Part shown: positions 11,026 to 22,958 of the stretch, piece by piece
Layout: the number at the start of each line of letters is the position of its first letter
Numbering within the stretch: the first letter of the stretch is position 1
Assembly: GCA_032717465.1 (NCBI GenBank)
Contig: CM064681.1
Location: forward strand, 15,357,010 to 15,421,009
DNA: 64,000 nucleotides
Direction: 5' to 3'
From: Coenobita brevimanus
Lineage: Eukaryota; Arthropoda; Malacostraca; Decapoda; Coenobitidae
Position numbers and translations under genes: made by a program
Notes under the pieces: model-generated
The model's database searches: none
What the model was told of the DNA's origin: nothing
What the model saw: the letters and a program-made list of their open reading frames with translations, nothing else

Positions 11026-12378
11026 TCAAAATCTGATCATTTTGAGATGCCTGGACACACTGCGTTTGAAAGACTGGAGATCATAGGAAGCAGAAAATAC
11101 AGACAGAGGGAGACAGTTCCAGAGTTGACCTGTTACATAAATGAAGGACTGGGGGGAACGGTTAACTCTTGCATTAGAAAGCTGGATAGAAAAGGGATGA
11201 GAGTTTGCTGCTAGACGGGTGCTACGCACCCGTCGTAGAGGTGGAGGAATGCATGCAGACAGTTCAGAGGAGTAGTGACCATTGATGTAGCAATAGAAAA
11301 GAGATAAAGATGCAGCAGTGCGACGAAGAGACAGAGGTTGAAGGGAGTCAGTAAGAAGAGGAGAGTTAATGAGACGAAAAGCCTTTGACTCCACTCTATT
11401 GAGAAGAGCTGTATGTGGGGAGCCTTCCCACACATGAGAGTTGTACTCCGCACAGGGCTGGATAAAACCCCTGTATAGAATCAACAACTGTGCAGGGGTA
11501 AGCACACCTAATCTCTTGGAAGCAGATTTTACAAGAGATGTAAAATGATCTTTCCAAGATAAGTCCCGAGTAAATGAAACCCCAGACATGTTCAAGGATG
11601 ATGCAGGATTAAGTTGAATATTATTAAACATTAGTGGGTATACCTGTTGAAGATTTTGTGGGGTTGATAGGTGCAAAAATTGAGTCTTTGATGCATTAAA
11701 AACAACCAGATTATTTTTACCCCTGTCAGAGATACGAGCCAAGTCAGACATTAGGTGTGCCATAGCCTCATCCCTTGTTTGTTGAAGTAACTGCTGAGAT
11801 GGACGTTGTGGGAATCAAATGGAAAGGTGAAGGGTGGGGTCATCAGCGTATGAGTGGATAGGGTTAGATGTACAGCATAGAAATTCATTGATGAATAAAA
11901 GGAAGAGAGTTGGTGATAGGACAGAGCCCTGAGGAACACCACTGTTAATAGATCTAGGAGAAGAACGATGGCCGCCTACAACAGCAGCTATAGAATGACC
12001 AGAAAGGAAGCTAGAGATGAAGTAACAGATAGAAGGATAGAAACCATAAGAGGGCAGTTTGGAAATTAAAGATTTATGCCAGACTCGATCGAAAGCCTTT
12101 GAGATGTCAATTACAATGACAAAGCTTTCGCCAAAGTCCCGAAAGGAGGATGACCAAAACTCTGAAAGGTAGGTGAGAAGATCGCCAGTGGAGCATCGCT
12201 GACGGAACCCATACTGACGATCAGAAAGAAGGTTGTGATAGGAAAAATGCTTTAAAATTTTTCTATTAAGAATAGACTCGAAAATTTTTGAGATACAGGA
12301 TGTTAAAGTCCCTTCTTTGGGACTGGCTGAATGGAAGCAAACTTCCAGGAAGAAGGAAAGGTAGAAGTTGATAGACAA
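11026..12378 (-). pseudogene. Family 2 LINE reverse transcriptase, copy A
   Basis: Reading on the minus strand: fingers motif KIFESILNRKIL, then DRQYGFRQ, the catalytic-A block VIDISKAFDRVWHKSL, SGVPQGSVLSPTLF, and catalytic YADD (in SYADDPTLH). The thumb follows with LVVFNASKTQFLHLS and the C-terminal block starting HTALLNRVESKAFRLINS. The two halves (11815-12378 and 11026-11763) are in different frames. There is no RNase H after the RT, unlike the LINE-1 family. YADD and the absence of RNase H fit Jockey or CR1-group elements. Confidence 0.85.
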
Positions 12379-12639
12379 AGGCGAAAGAGTTTGCCTAGGC
12401 AGAGTGTAAGCACAGAAGCACAGTTCTTGAGAACAACAGGAGGGACTCCATCATGCCCATATGCCTTATTAGTATTGAGGCCAGTGATGGCAGAAAATAC
12501 ATCAGATGAAGAATTTTAATGTCAGCCATGAGGAAGTCACAGGGGGGAAGTGATGGAGGAACAGCACCGGAATCGTCTAAGGTGGAATTGGAGGAGAAAG
12601 TCTGAGTGAAGTGATCTGCTTTATCAGTAGAAGAAATAG

Positions 12640-13200
12640 CTACAAAGCCATCAGAGTAGATAAGAGGAGGGAAGGATGATGAGGTAAAGTTGTTAGAAAG
12701 GTTTTTGGCAAGGTACCAGAAGGAGCAGGAAGAATTCGAGTTAGAGAGTTGAGAGCATTTAGTACGGGTGAAATAATTTTTAGCAGAGCGAAGAACAAAC
12801 TTAGCATGATTCCGGACAGAAACGTATAAAAGATGTGATACAGGGATGGGTTGGCTCTGGTACCTTTTATAAGTAAGTCAAAGATTTTTTGATAGTAAGT
12901 AGAATTATGAGATAAGAAAACAGTGCAGATATATTTAGTCAGAGAATGACAGGAAAGCCGAAGCCAGAGTGTAGAGAATTCAGAAGAATCGAGTTCAGGA
13001 ACACGACAGCAAGGTAAGTTGTTGCATACATACACACAACAGCCACCTTTGTCTTTGAAATGAGTATAGAGAAAGTAGGAGGATATAGAAAAGGGTCTGC
13101 TGTCAGTTGCCTCAGACAGCTGAGTCTCAGTTAGAATAAGAGGGTGAGGTTTAGAGAAGGAGAGGTGGTGCTCAACAGAGCAAAAGTTAGAGGAAAGGCC
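12640..13200 (-). pseudogene. Family 2 LINE endonuclease remnant, copy A
   Basis: Minus-strand fragments include a TETQLS motif (the Glu is a usual catalytic residue of APE endonucleases) near 13120, then STLWLRLSCHSLTKYI. The frame jumps from the middle of the endonuclease into the linker before RT, so the region with GDFN and SDH motifs is deleted. The same deletion is in copy B. Confidence 0.6.
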
Positions 13201-13255
13201 ACGAATGCTGCGAAAATGAAGAAGAGAGTCAGACAGTGGTTCCAGACATCCTGAG

Positions 13256-14733
13256 TCGTCACCGGGACATACATTCTATAGCTAAATTGCTTTGCCAGAG
13301 ACAACAGGCAATGAGATGTCTGGTACAGTGATGTCTACCAACAGCAGGAAAAGTACGGGGCACGTAGTGCAACCGACACTGGTCAGGGGGGTGTCGACCT
13401 ACCTGTCTGGTCTTACACTGTGGTGGCTATGTCTGCCACTGATATACACGACGAAGACTGTTTTTCTAAAACGTAACTACAATGTCTGCGGCATGTGACA
13501 CTGGAGTGTGCTTGGGGGAGTGTCTCTGAATCTACCACAGTTTTGAAATGTGTAAATTGTGTCCATATAATATTCCAGTGAGTAACTAAACATATAGTCG
13601 ATGAAATTTTGAGCGCTGTACTGTGTTGCAGCCATTGTTGCTCATCAACACAAGTCTCTCTGTCCGTGTAGACCCATCAACTGCAGGCAAGCAACGCCCA
13701 TGGAGGGTCATCCCATACAGTGAACCAATTGTGCATTGCGGCTGACAGAACCTTGCTGCAGGGAGGTGGGAGGAAATGTGTAGAGGTTTGGTTCCTTGAC
13801 GGGTACTTCATTTTCGTCTCCAGTTAATGGACACCATAACAGACTCCACTTCAACCTGTGACTTGGTATTATGGTTACCACCGACCGTTCCAAATGGTTT
13901 CCCGGGTTGCAGGAATTAGTTAGTCTTGTCAATCAGTGTACAGGTACTTGATGTGGAAATAATAATAATAAAACGTGACAAGAAAGAAGATAGATATGGG
14001 AAAAGAGTAGGGCAGACACAGATGCAGAATGAGAGAGGGTTAGAAAGAAACAAGCAGCACTACACCAAGTGAGTGGATGATGGTCACCAGCATCCCACAA
14101 AAAAAGTGAACATCAAGTTGACTAGGAATACTTACCGAGATGTGGGAACCACTAGACAAATACTGTAAATGACAGTGAAATAGCATGTATGGAAGTATAA
14201 ATAAGTAGTCAGCTGTGTAAATATTATTATCACACAGAGCGTCAAAGCTATCTTCTGGGGAAGAGAAGTAGTGTAGCCTACATGAAATCAATCTATCTAT
14301 CTTGCCAGACGACACAATCCTGCAAGGGGCGGCCACTTGACTCTAAGTTATTTGTTTCACGGGGAGGAGCACCAACCATCCACCAACCCACTTCTTGACA
14401 CGTAGGGAGCACGTATAGTTAGTTTATATGGTTACCACCCAGCGCTGTAAATGGTTTCTTGGCTTACAGGAAATACCATAAGAAAAATACGTTGAAAACC
14501 AAATGCAATTAAGTACAAACAGGTGAAGCCAAATTTGTAAAATTTTACACTTAGGTGGGATGTCAGAACTCGCATTACCATAAGAAAGCTGGAAATCTGA
14601 GCGATATAGCATCTAAGTGCACATAAAAATGTCCTTTAGGAAAAATATTAGGATAAGTTATTAAATAAGTAGACAGAATTGAGATTAACTTATTAAAAAA
14701 TTATAGTCACATGGGATTTGATAATATAATTTT
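13256..14733. other. Non-coding stretch with a diverged direct repeat (copy A)
   Basis: No gene supported. A word of about 45 bp beginning ATGGTTACCACC occurs near 13870 and again near 14430 with about a dozen differences, possibly the ends or duplicated parts of an old element. A 74-codon minus-strand frame here (13708-13932) shows only non-synonymous differences between copies A and B. Confidence 0.4.
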
Positions 14734-14877
14734 TGTGTAAGAAAATTAGCAATAAGACATTGAAATAGCGTTATAGTTCCTAAAATGTGGTCTCACCATA
14801 TTTTCTGTGTAAGAGAATTAACAATAAGACATTGAAATAGCGTAATAGTTCCAAAAATATGGTCTCACCATACCTGA
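14734..14877. repeat. Two tandem 72-bp units (copy A)
   Basis: TGTGTAAG begins units at 14734 and 14806. Both units end in GGTCTCACCATA. Confidence 0.85.
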
Positions 14878-15639
14878 CATTTTCCTTACATTAGTCTTCC
14901 TGTCAGCGTTTTCTCTCTTGTCAACACACTCTTATCACTTTAACTTATCCTACAACCCCAGTAAGAACTGTGGACCCTTCCAAGGAGAGGTATCTGTGGC
15001 ACTGTGGTGCTGCAGACTGGGAGACCCTCAGACACTAATTGTTTCATTTTCCCTGGTTAAATGAACCAAGAGCTATCTAACTGTGCTTCTCACAATATGA
15101 TGGTTATTCTCTCAGTCATGGAACATTCACTTCTTTCTCTTATCCTCTGATTAACTTAAAAAGGCCTAGGTTTAATCACACAAGGAGGAGGACTGTAAAT
15201 GGTACCCGTGCTAACCCACCATTGAATCTCGTCTGTTTTATGTTTCTGCACATATTCTTCCTAAGTCTGATCTTAGCCGTACTGACTCAGTTTCTTCCCG
15301 CTCCTTCTGGCATCTTGCTAAAAAACATTTCTAATAGTTGTACTTCTTCCTCCTTCCTTCTTTTCCACTCTGAAGGGTCTGTGTCTGTTTTTTGTTGATA
15401 AGGCAGAACTTATTGCCTTGGCATTCTCCTCCAGTTCTACATTGGACAGGTTTGATGCGTTCCCTCTATCTCCTACCTCCCTCTGACTTCATTATGCCTG
15501 ACGTTATAATTTCTACAAAAATGTACCTTCTGCCCTCACTAGCCTAAATAAAATTAAGCAGTATAGGCCTTATGGCAGCCCTGCTGTCGTTATCAAAAGC
15601 TGTTTTGTGCCCACACATTATATACGAATGATAAATAGA
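14878..15639. other. Non-coding stretch, no gene seen (copy A)
   Basis: Pyrimidine-rich patches without a conserved open frame. A fragment near 14960-15070 (ACTGTGGACCC, then TGGGAGACCCTCAGAC) resembles the antisense of the family 2 endonuclease at about 49450-49510 and may be another LINE scrap in the sense orientation. Confidence 0.4.
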
Positions 15640-16262
15640 ACGCGATGAGCAGAGGCGGGACAAGAAGCAGTGTAGATTAGAAAAAACGGGACAGGACAAG
15701 TAAGGTTGGAGAGGAGAGATAAAGACAAGAGTAGGAGGGCATCGCAGAGCAAAAAGGAGAGAACACAGCAAGAAGAGATATGCAAATAGATCAGGATGGG
15801 ATAGGTTAGTTCAGAGCACGACAGAAAAGGCAGGATAATTAAGGTAGGTTAGGGCGAGGCCAGTCAGGAAAGGAAAATGTAGACTGGACTGTACAAAGCA
15901 GGGAAGAGCAGGTCAGTACGGAGAAGAGTAAGACAGGTTCTGGCAAGCAGACAAGGGCATTTCAGGGGTAGGGCAGTCTAGGGCAAGTACCACAAGGAAA
16001 GCAGGAAATGGCAGGAATATTAGACAAAGAAGGCATAGCAGGGTAGGCAAAATAGGACCGACCAAGAAGGCGGGAAAAGGCAGAACACATCAGGCAGGAG
16101 AGGATGGTAAGCAGCAGGGATGGGCATGGCAGGGCTGAGCTTTCCCAAGTGGCACAAAGAAAGGCCAAGGAATAATTGAGAAGAGTAGAGGAAAGTCGAG
16201 CACGGCAGGGTTGGGCAGGGCAAAGTAAGGTAAGCAGGAGTCTGGCAAGGAAGGGCAAGGAA
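15640..16262. repeat. Purine-rich degenerate GGCAGG/GGCAAGG tract (copy A)
   Basis: Over about 600 bases the plus strand is dominated by A and G, with recurring GGCAGG, GGCAAGG and AAGGCA words, like a decayed penta- or hexanucleotide array. Minus-strand open frames rich in Pro, Leu, Cys and Ser are by-products. Confidence 0.75.
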
Positions 16263-16465
16263 ACTTTTGAGCTATGACGAAGCCATGACTTTATATTTCT
16301 GTTACTTCTAGAAGATCTAATTTTACTGTGCAGAAAATTGTCGTATGAGAGGAGTTTTATTTAACCCCTCAGCACGAGAGATGAGGGAACGTCTCGTAAA
16401 GTGAATGGCAAGCTCACGTGAGTTGTAAGAAAATAAAGACGATGCCACCAGGTTAGAAATACTAA

Positions 16466-16625
16466 GACATACCAATATTCCCATTAGAATGATACCATGC
16501 CCGCTGACATACAGATATTCTCATTAGAATGATACCATGCCCGCTGACATACAAATATTCCCATTAGAATGATACCATGCCCGCTGACATACAAATATTC
16601 CCATTAGAATGATACCATGCCCGCT
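16466..16625. repeat. 40-bp minisatellite, four copies (copy A)
   Basis: Four head-to-tail units of exactly 40 bases, each beginning GACATAC and ending ATGCCCGCT, with one or two differences per unit. Confidence 0.97.
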
Positions 16626-16714
16626 CTTTTACTCTTGCAATAAAAAGATAATCTGACCCACCCTAGGAAAGAAGCTGGTTTGCCATTTATCGATCGGGCA
16701 GGGAAAGCCACCAT

Positions 16715-18021
16715 TAATACGGAATTTCCCTAGAGGGGTTCCCCAGGGTTTCCTTCTCTCATTTACACTTTTCAGCCTATCCATTACATGCAGGGTATTC
16801 TCACATTACAGATACGCATAAACATTTCCTCATATGCAGATTATATTACCATAACAGCTACACACCACATTTCAGAAACGGTCAGTTTGGTGAAAAAAAA
16901 GAAAAAAAAAACTATAATACGCTTCATGCATTTATCGCAGATAACAAGGTGACGATTGCTTCAGCCAAATCCACCACCATACTCATCACCAGTGACTAAC
17001 TACTAACACAGGCACACCCCCTAACATCACACGTAACGAAATACCTGTGCCACATATTTCCGACAACAAAGATCCTTAGAGTGACATATGACACTGCAGT
17101 CACCTTCAGAGATCAAATATAAGACATCTAGAGGCAATGAACCCCAAGACTAAACACACTTAAGGCACTTACACGGAGTAATTTTAGACGACAGGAGGAA
17201 ACAGTCCACTAATTCAACAAATAACATATTAGGTCAGTGATGTCCTATGTTTGGATTCCAGTTTTATCTAACATCCATTACAACGCCTTGTCAGCAATAT
17301 GGAACAACGCTGTATGTAACAGCATTGATTGCACCAACCAGTAATACTCCCATAGAACACTTACACTGAAAGTAAAATCTGCGTTAGAAAATATTTCAGT
17401 ATGAGAGCCATACTATTCTATACAGCAGTCGGTGCTAACATACAACACCCCTGCCAATATATAATTAAACCACGCAGTACAACTATGCAAAAAAAAATCA
17501 TCACACCACAAACATTAATAACATCTCTTCAATAATATCCCACCTCCAGACACTCTTGCACTAACAGTGAAAGGACACTTACATACCCACTTCATGCGAA
17601 GGGCCATACAACAACTTGATCGACCACAGTGTTATAACCTCATCCCACCTCATGACGTTCAAGCATTAGAAGCATCCTCAGATAGATATAACTGAGTTCA
17701 CTTACCTAGGATTAGATCAGGACATCAACCAACCCTCCTAAATTATCATCTTAGATTTGGGTTGAGTGGAATCAGAGACTTATGCCCAGCTTCCAGAATA
17801 AAACCACACATCTTGTTACACATAATGGAGCACTGTGCAGCACATGTCTCAGTAAGACGCAGACACAACAGCAACGGTGTGGGAACCTATGAGAAAACCT
17901 TCTAGGGCCGGTTGCTTATCTGGAGTCGATGGTTCTTCTTGATCAGGCAGACCAGGGTTAACTAGCAACAGGAACGAGAACTCAACTTGGCAAATATGGC
18001 CTGAGGGAAAAGATTATCTAA
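16715..18021 (+). pseudogene. Decayed LINE reverse transcriptase spanning the A/B join
   Basis: Reads GVPQG at about 16740, then SYADY (a YADD-type catalytic motif with the second Asp changed) at about 16830, and AKSTT followed by LITSD near 16965-17000. It ends with the Cys/His-type C-terminus at about 17780-18021. This RT is distinct from the three other LINE families here. It has many stops and shifts and a poly-A insertion near 16895. Because it crosses 17413/17414 without a break, the real duplication breakpoint is elsewhere. Confidence 0.7.
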
Positions 18022-18530
18022 AAAATAATTTTTTCATGTACTGTGTGGCTTACCGCAGGATAACTAACTGCATGACAGTAGGAAAAATTATGTAGCCTAA
18101 ATGAGGCGTCACCTTAATGACGACGTTGTTGTTATTGCTGGTGGTTGTGTTTTTGTTGTAATGGACCAAAGTGTACACCCAGTGTTTAGAAATTAAAATA
18201 ATCGTAATAACTTACAATCAATCACCTTATTAGATCTGTAGGGATTTGAGGCTAGGCTAATGAGTTCGGATACGGAAGGCTACAGTTACCAATACCTCGC
18301 CCTTGACTGGTGTTATGAGAAAGAAAAAACAGTCATCCTTTACATGTAAGCCTTTATGAGCGAAATCCGATTTTTGTGCCAAACCCAGTACAGCACCGTG
18401 AGTCCATCTGGTAATAACTGTGGTTAACTCTCAAATTTTAAATGAAACAATTGAGTACAAGATAATATTAATTTTGGTTTATCCAAAGGTATCATTACAT
18501 CTAATGAGTGGATAGTGGGAGTCTCATCCT

Positions 18531-18577
18531 ACCACCATATCATCATTATCATCTTCATCATCATTATCATTATATGA
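18531..18577. repeat. Imperfect CAT trinucleotide repeat (copy B)
   Basis: Counterpart of 1118-1166, one triplet different. Confidence 0.8.
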
Positions 18578-18905
18578 TGTTATATTAAATCATCCTATTT
18601 ATCATCATAATAACTACGCATAATCACCCAGACTCTGACTCAGTAATGGTTCAAATGATGTACTCATCATGTTGAGATTGAAAGATACAAAGGAAATCAG
18701 TTGCTAATGTCAGATCCAGCTGTAAAATGCCGCCTGTGTGCCCCCTTCCCCTTCCCCACTGCTCCTCCTTCTAGTCATCATTAGCTGTTTCTTTTCCCTC
18801 CCCTCTTGCTTCTCCCCCAACTCTCCCTCACATAACAAAATGGGTTCGGCAATAAGAAGAAAAAGTTGATCTGCGCTGGGGCGTTGTGCCCATGATGGAT
18901 ACCGG

Positions 18906-19001
18906 TATATAAGGCACAGGGTTGAGCGCCTACTCCAGTGGTTGGTGAGGGTGCAAAGTGGGTGGAGTGTCTGGCAGTGGGATATCACTGTCAAGGTAAG
19001 G
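18906..19001 (+). promoter_or_regulatory. Candidate core promoter with first exon and donor (copy B)
   Basis: TATATAAG at 18906, CCAGT initiator with A at 18937 (31 bases), and CAAG|GTAAGG with exon end 18995. Exon length is 59 nt as in the other copies. The only change in the exon is a T to G before the GATATC. Confidence 0.5.
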
Positions 19002-19743
19002 CTTCACAACGAACAACCAGTTACCAGTAATGTACAAAAATTAGACGAGCGGTGGCAAGATATGGCCAGTAAAAAGGTGTATTGATTTTAGAATCCTGTT
19101 TAATACTACTGGTCAACCTCCACTCTATAATGATTCATATTATAACTATGATAGCTGTTTTTCAAAACATTCCATCACAGAAAAAGATATTGTACATAAA
19201 AAATATCAAATCCTGCTGATACTGAAAGTACTGTTAATTACCATGCAAAGAGTGAATGTTTTAATGATGTATCAGTTAAATGAAAGACTCTGTGTTAAAA
19301 CAAATCACAAATTTTACACATACCAGAATAATTACTCACTCGTGACAGTTATATAATTTTAAGTATTCACATATTTTTTGTCAAAGAATTCAAAACACAA
19401 CATTCCGATCCGTACCACGATTTTTTTCCATATATAGTTTGCCTTCATAATTATGGGATATTTTCACAATAAATTTTAAATTAAATTTCACCACCTGCAC
19501 AGCGCACACAAAAGTACAGTTATAGCGTTTCTAAACATCATTTTAAAAAATCTTCTAGACTAAGTGTCTATTTTTCCGTCAAAATATTAATTCTTTCCCT
19601 CTGCTAATGACTGTTACTCCTTATACCTCATCAGTATCTTCTACCTTCATATTCTTTAAGATTTTTCACGACTCATTATACTCCAGCCATTGTTACAATC
19701 AAAGAAATTTCATTCCACTGTTTTGCACCACCATATCTTGTAA

Positions 19744-19745
<2 letters not shown>
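19002..19745. other. Non-coding stretch after the candidate donor (copy B)
   Basis: AT-rich counterpart of 1590-2350 with small deletions. Nothing further recognised. Confidence 0.5.

Positions 19746-19788
<43 letters not shown>
19746..19788. repeat. TG microsatellite, left part split by a LINE (copy B)
   Basis: About 21 TG units, ended by the 3' end of the inserted family 3 LINE. The right part is at 24021-24047. Confidence 0.95.
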
Positions 19789-19789
<1 letters not shown>

Positions 19790-19825
19790 CTTACCTAATT
19801 GTACCTAATTGTTTTTACTTAATTG
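19789..19825 (-). repeat. Short decamer repeat at the family 3 LINE 3' end
   Basis: TTACCTAATTG, TACCTAATTG and a diverged TTACTTAATTG in a row, at the position where the element joins the TG tract. Confidence 0.8.
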
Positions 19826-20053
19826 TATCTTTACAGGAATGAGTCAAGCTCGTACTGTCCCGTGTCTTCATCGATATTTACCGTACATATCCTTAAATTT
19901 GTGAATTGTTTTGGCACACACTATTTCATTCGGTAGTGCATTCCATTGACCAATTGCTCTGTTTGGGAAACTGAATTTCCTTACGCCTTTATCACCTCTC
20001 TTCTTATGCATTTTTTTGCAGTGTCCTCTTGCTGATGCTTCCCCATATGTTAA

Positions 20054-22834
20054 TTAATCATTTATGTCTATTTTCTCCTTCCCTGATATGCATTTATATA
20101 GCATTATCATGTCACCTCTTTTCCTTCTCTCTTGTAGTGTTGGTAGATTCAGTTTATTTAGTCTTTCTTCGTAGCTTAGGTCCCTTAAGCTTGGTATCCA
20201 TCTTGTAGCGGCCCTTTGAACTTTTTCAATCTTGTCTGTGTGTTTTTTGAGATGAGGACTCCAGACTACTGATGCATACTCCAGGGTTGGTCTAATGAAT
20301 GATGTTATTATCCTTCTTAGCATGTCTTCATTTATGTATGTGAATGCTATTCTCATATTTGCAAGCAGTGTATACATGTTCCGTACCTTCTCACTGATGT
20401 GGTCAGCCGGAGATAGTCTGTTATTGATAATCACACCTAGGTTCTTCTCTCTTTCTGATGTGTATATGGTTTTATTTCCTAACGTATAATCCCAATCAGG
20501 TCTTTTTCCACTTTTAACAAACTTGATTACATGACACTTGTCCACATTGAATTCCATTTGCCATGTATTACTCCATTCATGAAGTTTATTTAACTCTTCT
20601 TGTACCTCTTTACAAGAGTCTGTGTTAGTAATTCTCCTTTGTATTTTTGCATCATCTGCAAACATATTCAGATAGCTTTCATTTCCAGTGTTACTGTTTA
20701 TATCATTTATATACGCTAAAAACATGATTGGTGCCAGCACTGAGCCCTATGGTACTCCACTAGTCACTTCTTTCCATGATGAGTAGTTTCCCCTTAGTAC
20801 TGTTCTCATTTCTCTTTTTATGAGAAAATCTTGCATCCAACAAAACAGTTTGCCTCGAATTCCTCCTTGATGGTACAGTTTCCATAAAAGTCTTTGGTGT
20901 GGTACTGTGTCAAATGCTTTCTTGAAATCTAAATAGATACTGTCCACCCATCCTTCTCTTTCCTGTATTGTGTTTGTTACTCTGTCATAGTAGCTCAACA
21001 GATTAGTAACACATGATTTTCCTTTTCTGAAACCAAATTGTCTTTCTGTTATCATACTGTGTTCTTCTAGATGATTTACCCAAGCTTTTCTTATAAGTTT
21101 TTCTAATACCTTGCTTACAACACTGGTCAGTGATACTGGTCGGTTGTTGAGTGGATTTTGTCTATTTCCTTTCTTGAATAAGGGGATAATATTTGTTTTC
21201 TTTCAAATATCAGGTAGTTTACCTTGACTCAAGGATTTCTTGAAAATTAAAAATAATGGTTTACTTTACTCCTTTGCACATTCTCGTAGTACCCAGCATG
21301 AAATTTCACAGGACCACTTTCTTTTCCCCTGTCTAATTTACTTAACTCCTCCTGTATTACTTTTTCTGATATTTGTATATCTGGTAGTATGTATGGACAT
21401 GCATGTTCCACATAGTCCCTCTCAAAATTTTTTTCTTCTGTAAACACTAATTGGAAATTCTTATTTAGCGCTTCACAAATATCTTTCTCTTGTGTATAGG
21501 TGATTCCCTAGTCCGTAATGGATTGTATTATATCTTTTACTTTGGTTTTGCTTCTGATGTAGCTGTAAAATAGCTTTGGTTGATCACTACTTTTATTTCT
21601 TATATCCTCCTCAAACTGTTTTTGGGCTTCCCTCCTTATTCTTGTATAATCGTTTCTTGCCTGTTTGTAATTATTATACGCCCTTTCACTATTGTGTCTT
21701 CTGTATCTATTCCACAACAAATCTCTTCTTTCTTTTGATTTTTTACATTGAACCATTTCTGTATTTTCTTATCAGCTTCTTTGTGCTGTGGGATGTACTT
21801 CTGGACTCCTATTTCATAAAATTCACAGAATTTTTTATATACAGCATTTTAATCTTGTCCTCTAAGCTCATTTTCCCAATCAACTTCTAAGAAATACTTC
21901 TTTAGGTCTTGATAATTTCCCTTTTTATAGTTTAGGTTCTTTTTGTAACTTTCATTGCTGTTAACTATGTCATATGCTATCCTGAAGTTGTAATTTAGTA
22001 CTGCATGATCGCTTTTGCCTAGTGGAGAGTCATATATTAAACTGTCAATATCATTTTCTTGCCTAGTAAATATTAGATCTAGCATTGAAGGTACATCGAA
22101 TCCTTTTTTTCTGGCGGTTTCCCTCACATGTTGCGTTAGGAAAATCTCTTGCACGAGATCTACGAGATTTTGGTCCCAACAGCTTTCTTGGCTTATTATA
22201 TCTAGAGTATTCCAATTTATATTTGTATTAAAATCTCCAGTTAGTATAATTCTTTCCGATTTCTCTTCCATTTTATGCAGTAATGATCTTAAGCTCTGAA
22301 TTGTACTCTCTGCCAGGTCCTCATATTAGTCTCTTTCCCATGTGTTTGATCTGGGTGGCATGTACAAATTGGCTACAACTACTTTCCCTTCAGGTGTGTT
22401 CATCTCTACTGCAATTAGTTCTACTTGTGATGGTATATCTAGTTTTATTGCATTTTGCTTTTAGATTTTTCTTAGTTAATATTATAATTCCTCCTCTTTT
22501 TTTTTTTTTTTTAATTTCTGTCTCTTCTCCATATATTGTATTCTAAGTTTAGTATGTCATTGGATATCCTTGGTGTTAATTTTGTTTCAGTTAGGTATAT
22601 TATATGTAGTTCATTTTCTCTGACATAATCATTCATCTCTAGTAATTTAGATACCATTCCATCCACATTTGAGTGCATCAACTTTATCATCTTGTTTATA
22701 TACTTGTCATGACATGGTTCTACTACCTTCCTCCTTTTTATTCCCTCCTGTTTGTGTACCACTTTCGTACCTGCAATCCTGTTACTTTGTAAAAAAAAAA
22801 AATGTGTTCTTCTCCTCTTCTGATCTTCCCTCAT
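20054..22834 (-). pseudogene. Family 3 LINE ORF2 (endonuclease and reverse transcriptase)
   Basis: On the minus strand the endonuclease begins with MIKLMHSNVDGMVSKL and shows TETKL, ILTGDFNTNINW and GKSDHAVLNY (22834-21849). A linker rich in Lys and Arg follows at 21756-21508. The RT shows ERQFGFRKGKSC, YLDFKKAFDTVPHQ and catalytic FADDAK, with the thumb ending in a leucine-rich C-terminus near 20054. A TAG replaces the Gln of the usual PQGS motif at about 20748, and other stops or shifts separate the endonuclease pieces. Inactive, but less decayed than the fourth LINE type here. Confidence 0.88.
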
Positions 22835-22958
22835 TTTTTGTTTTTGCTTCCTCCCTCTTCTCTTTCAGTAATTCCAGTTCCTCTTGTGTTAGGCATCTTT
22901 TTATCCATACATTCTTGAACTCCTCTTTTTCCATAAGATTCTTTGCATTTTTTAGTAT

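Larger units (their letters stand above)
10930..13255 (-). mobile_element. Family 2 LINE, antisense, copy A (Jockey/CR1-like)
   Basis: Antisense non-LTR retrotransposon with a poly-A tail (T run at 10930-10943). It carries a reverse transcriptase and an N-terminal endonuclease remnant. Between these, much of the endonuclease and linker is missing compared with the copy at 46690-56470. No convincing target-site duplication was seen. Also present in copy B, so it predates the duplication. Confidence 0.8.
1..17413. repeat. Large tandem-duplication unit, copy A
   Basis: Position 1 matches 17414 and 39497, and long stretches after each run in the same order with high similarity by eye. Copy A is shorter than B because it lacks the 4.2-kb LINE found only in B and has a 597-bp deletion inside its LINE-1 family element. 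The window opens inside a decayed LINE that is continuous across the A/B and B/C joins, so the true unit boundary is not position 1 and the array probably extends to the left. Confidence 0.9.

Noticed and set aside
13708..13932. 74-codon frame conserved in copies A and B
   Set aside because: Three differences, all amino-acid changing; no motif.
15962..16258. Pro/Leu/Cys-rich frame of 98 codons
   Set aside because: Antisense of the degenerate purine tract.
16466..16625. Regular 40-bp repeats as a CRISPR array
   Set aside because: Units are head to tail without unique spacers, and the host is eukaryotic.
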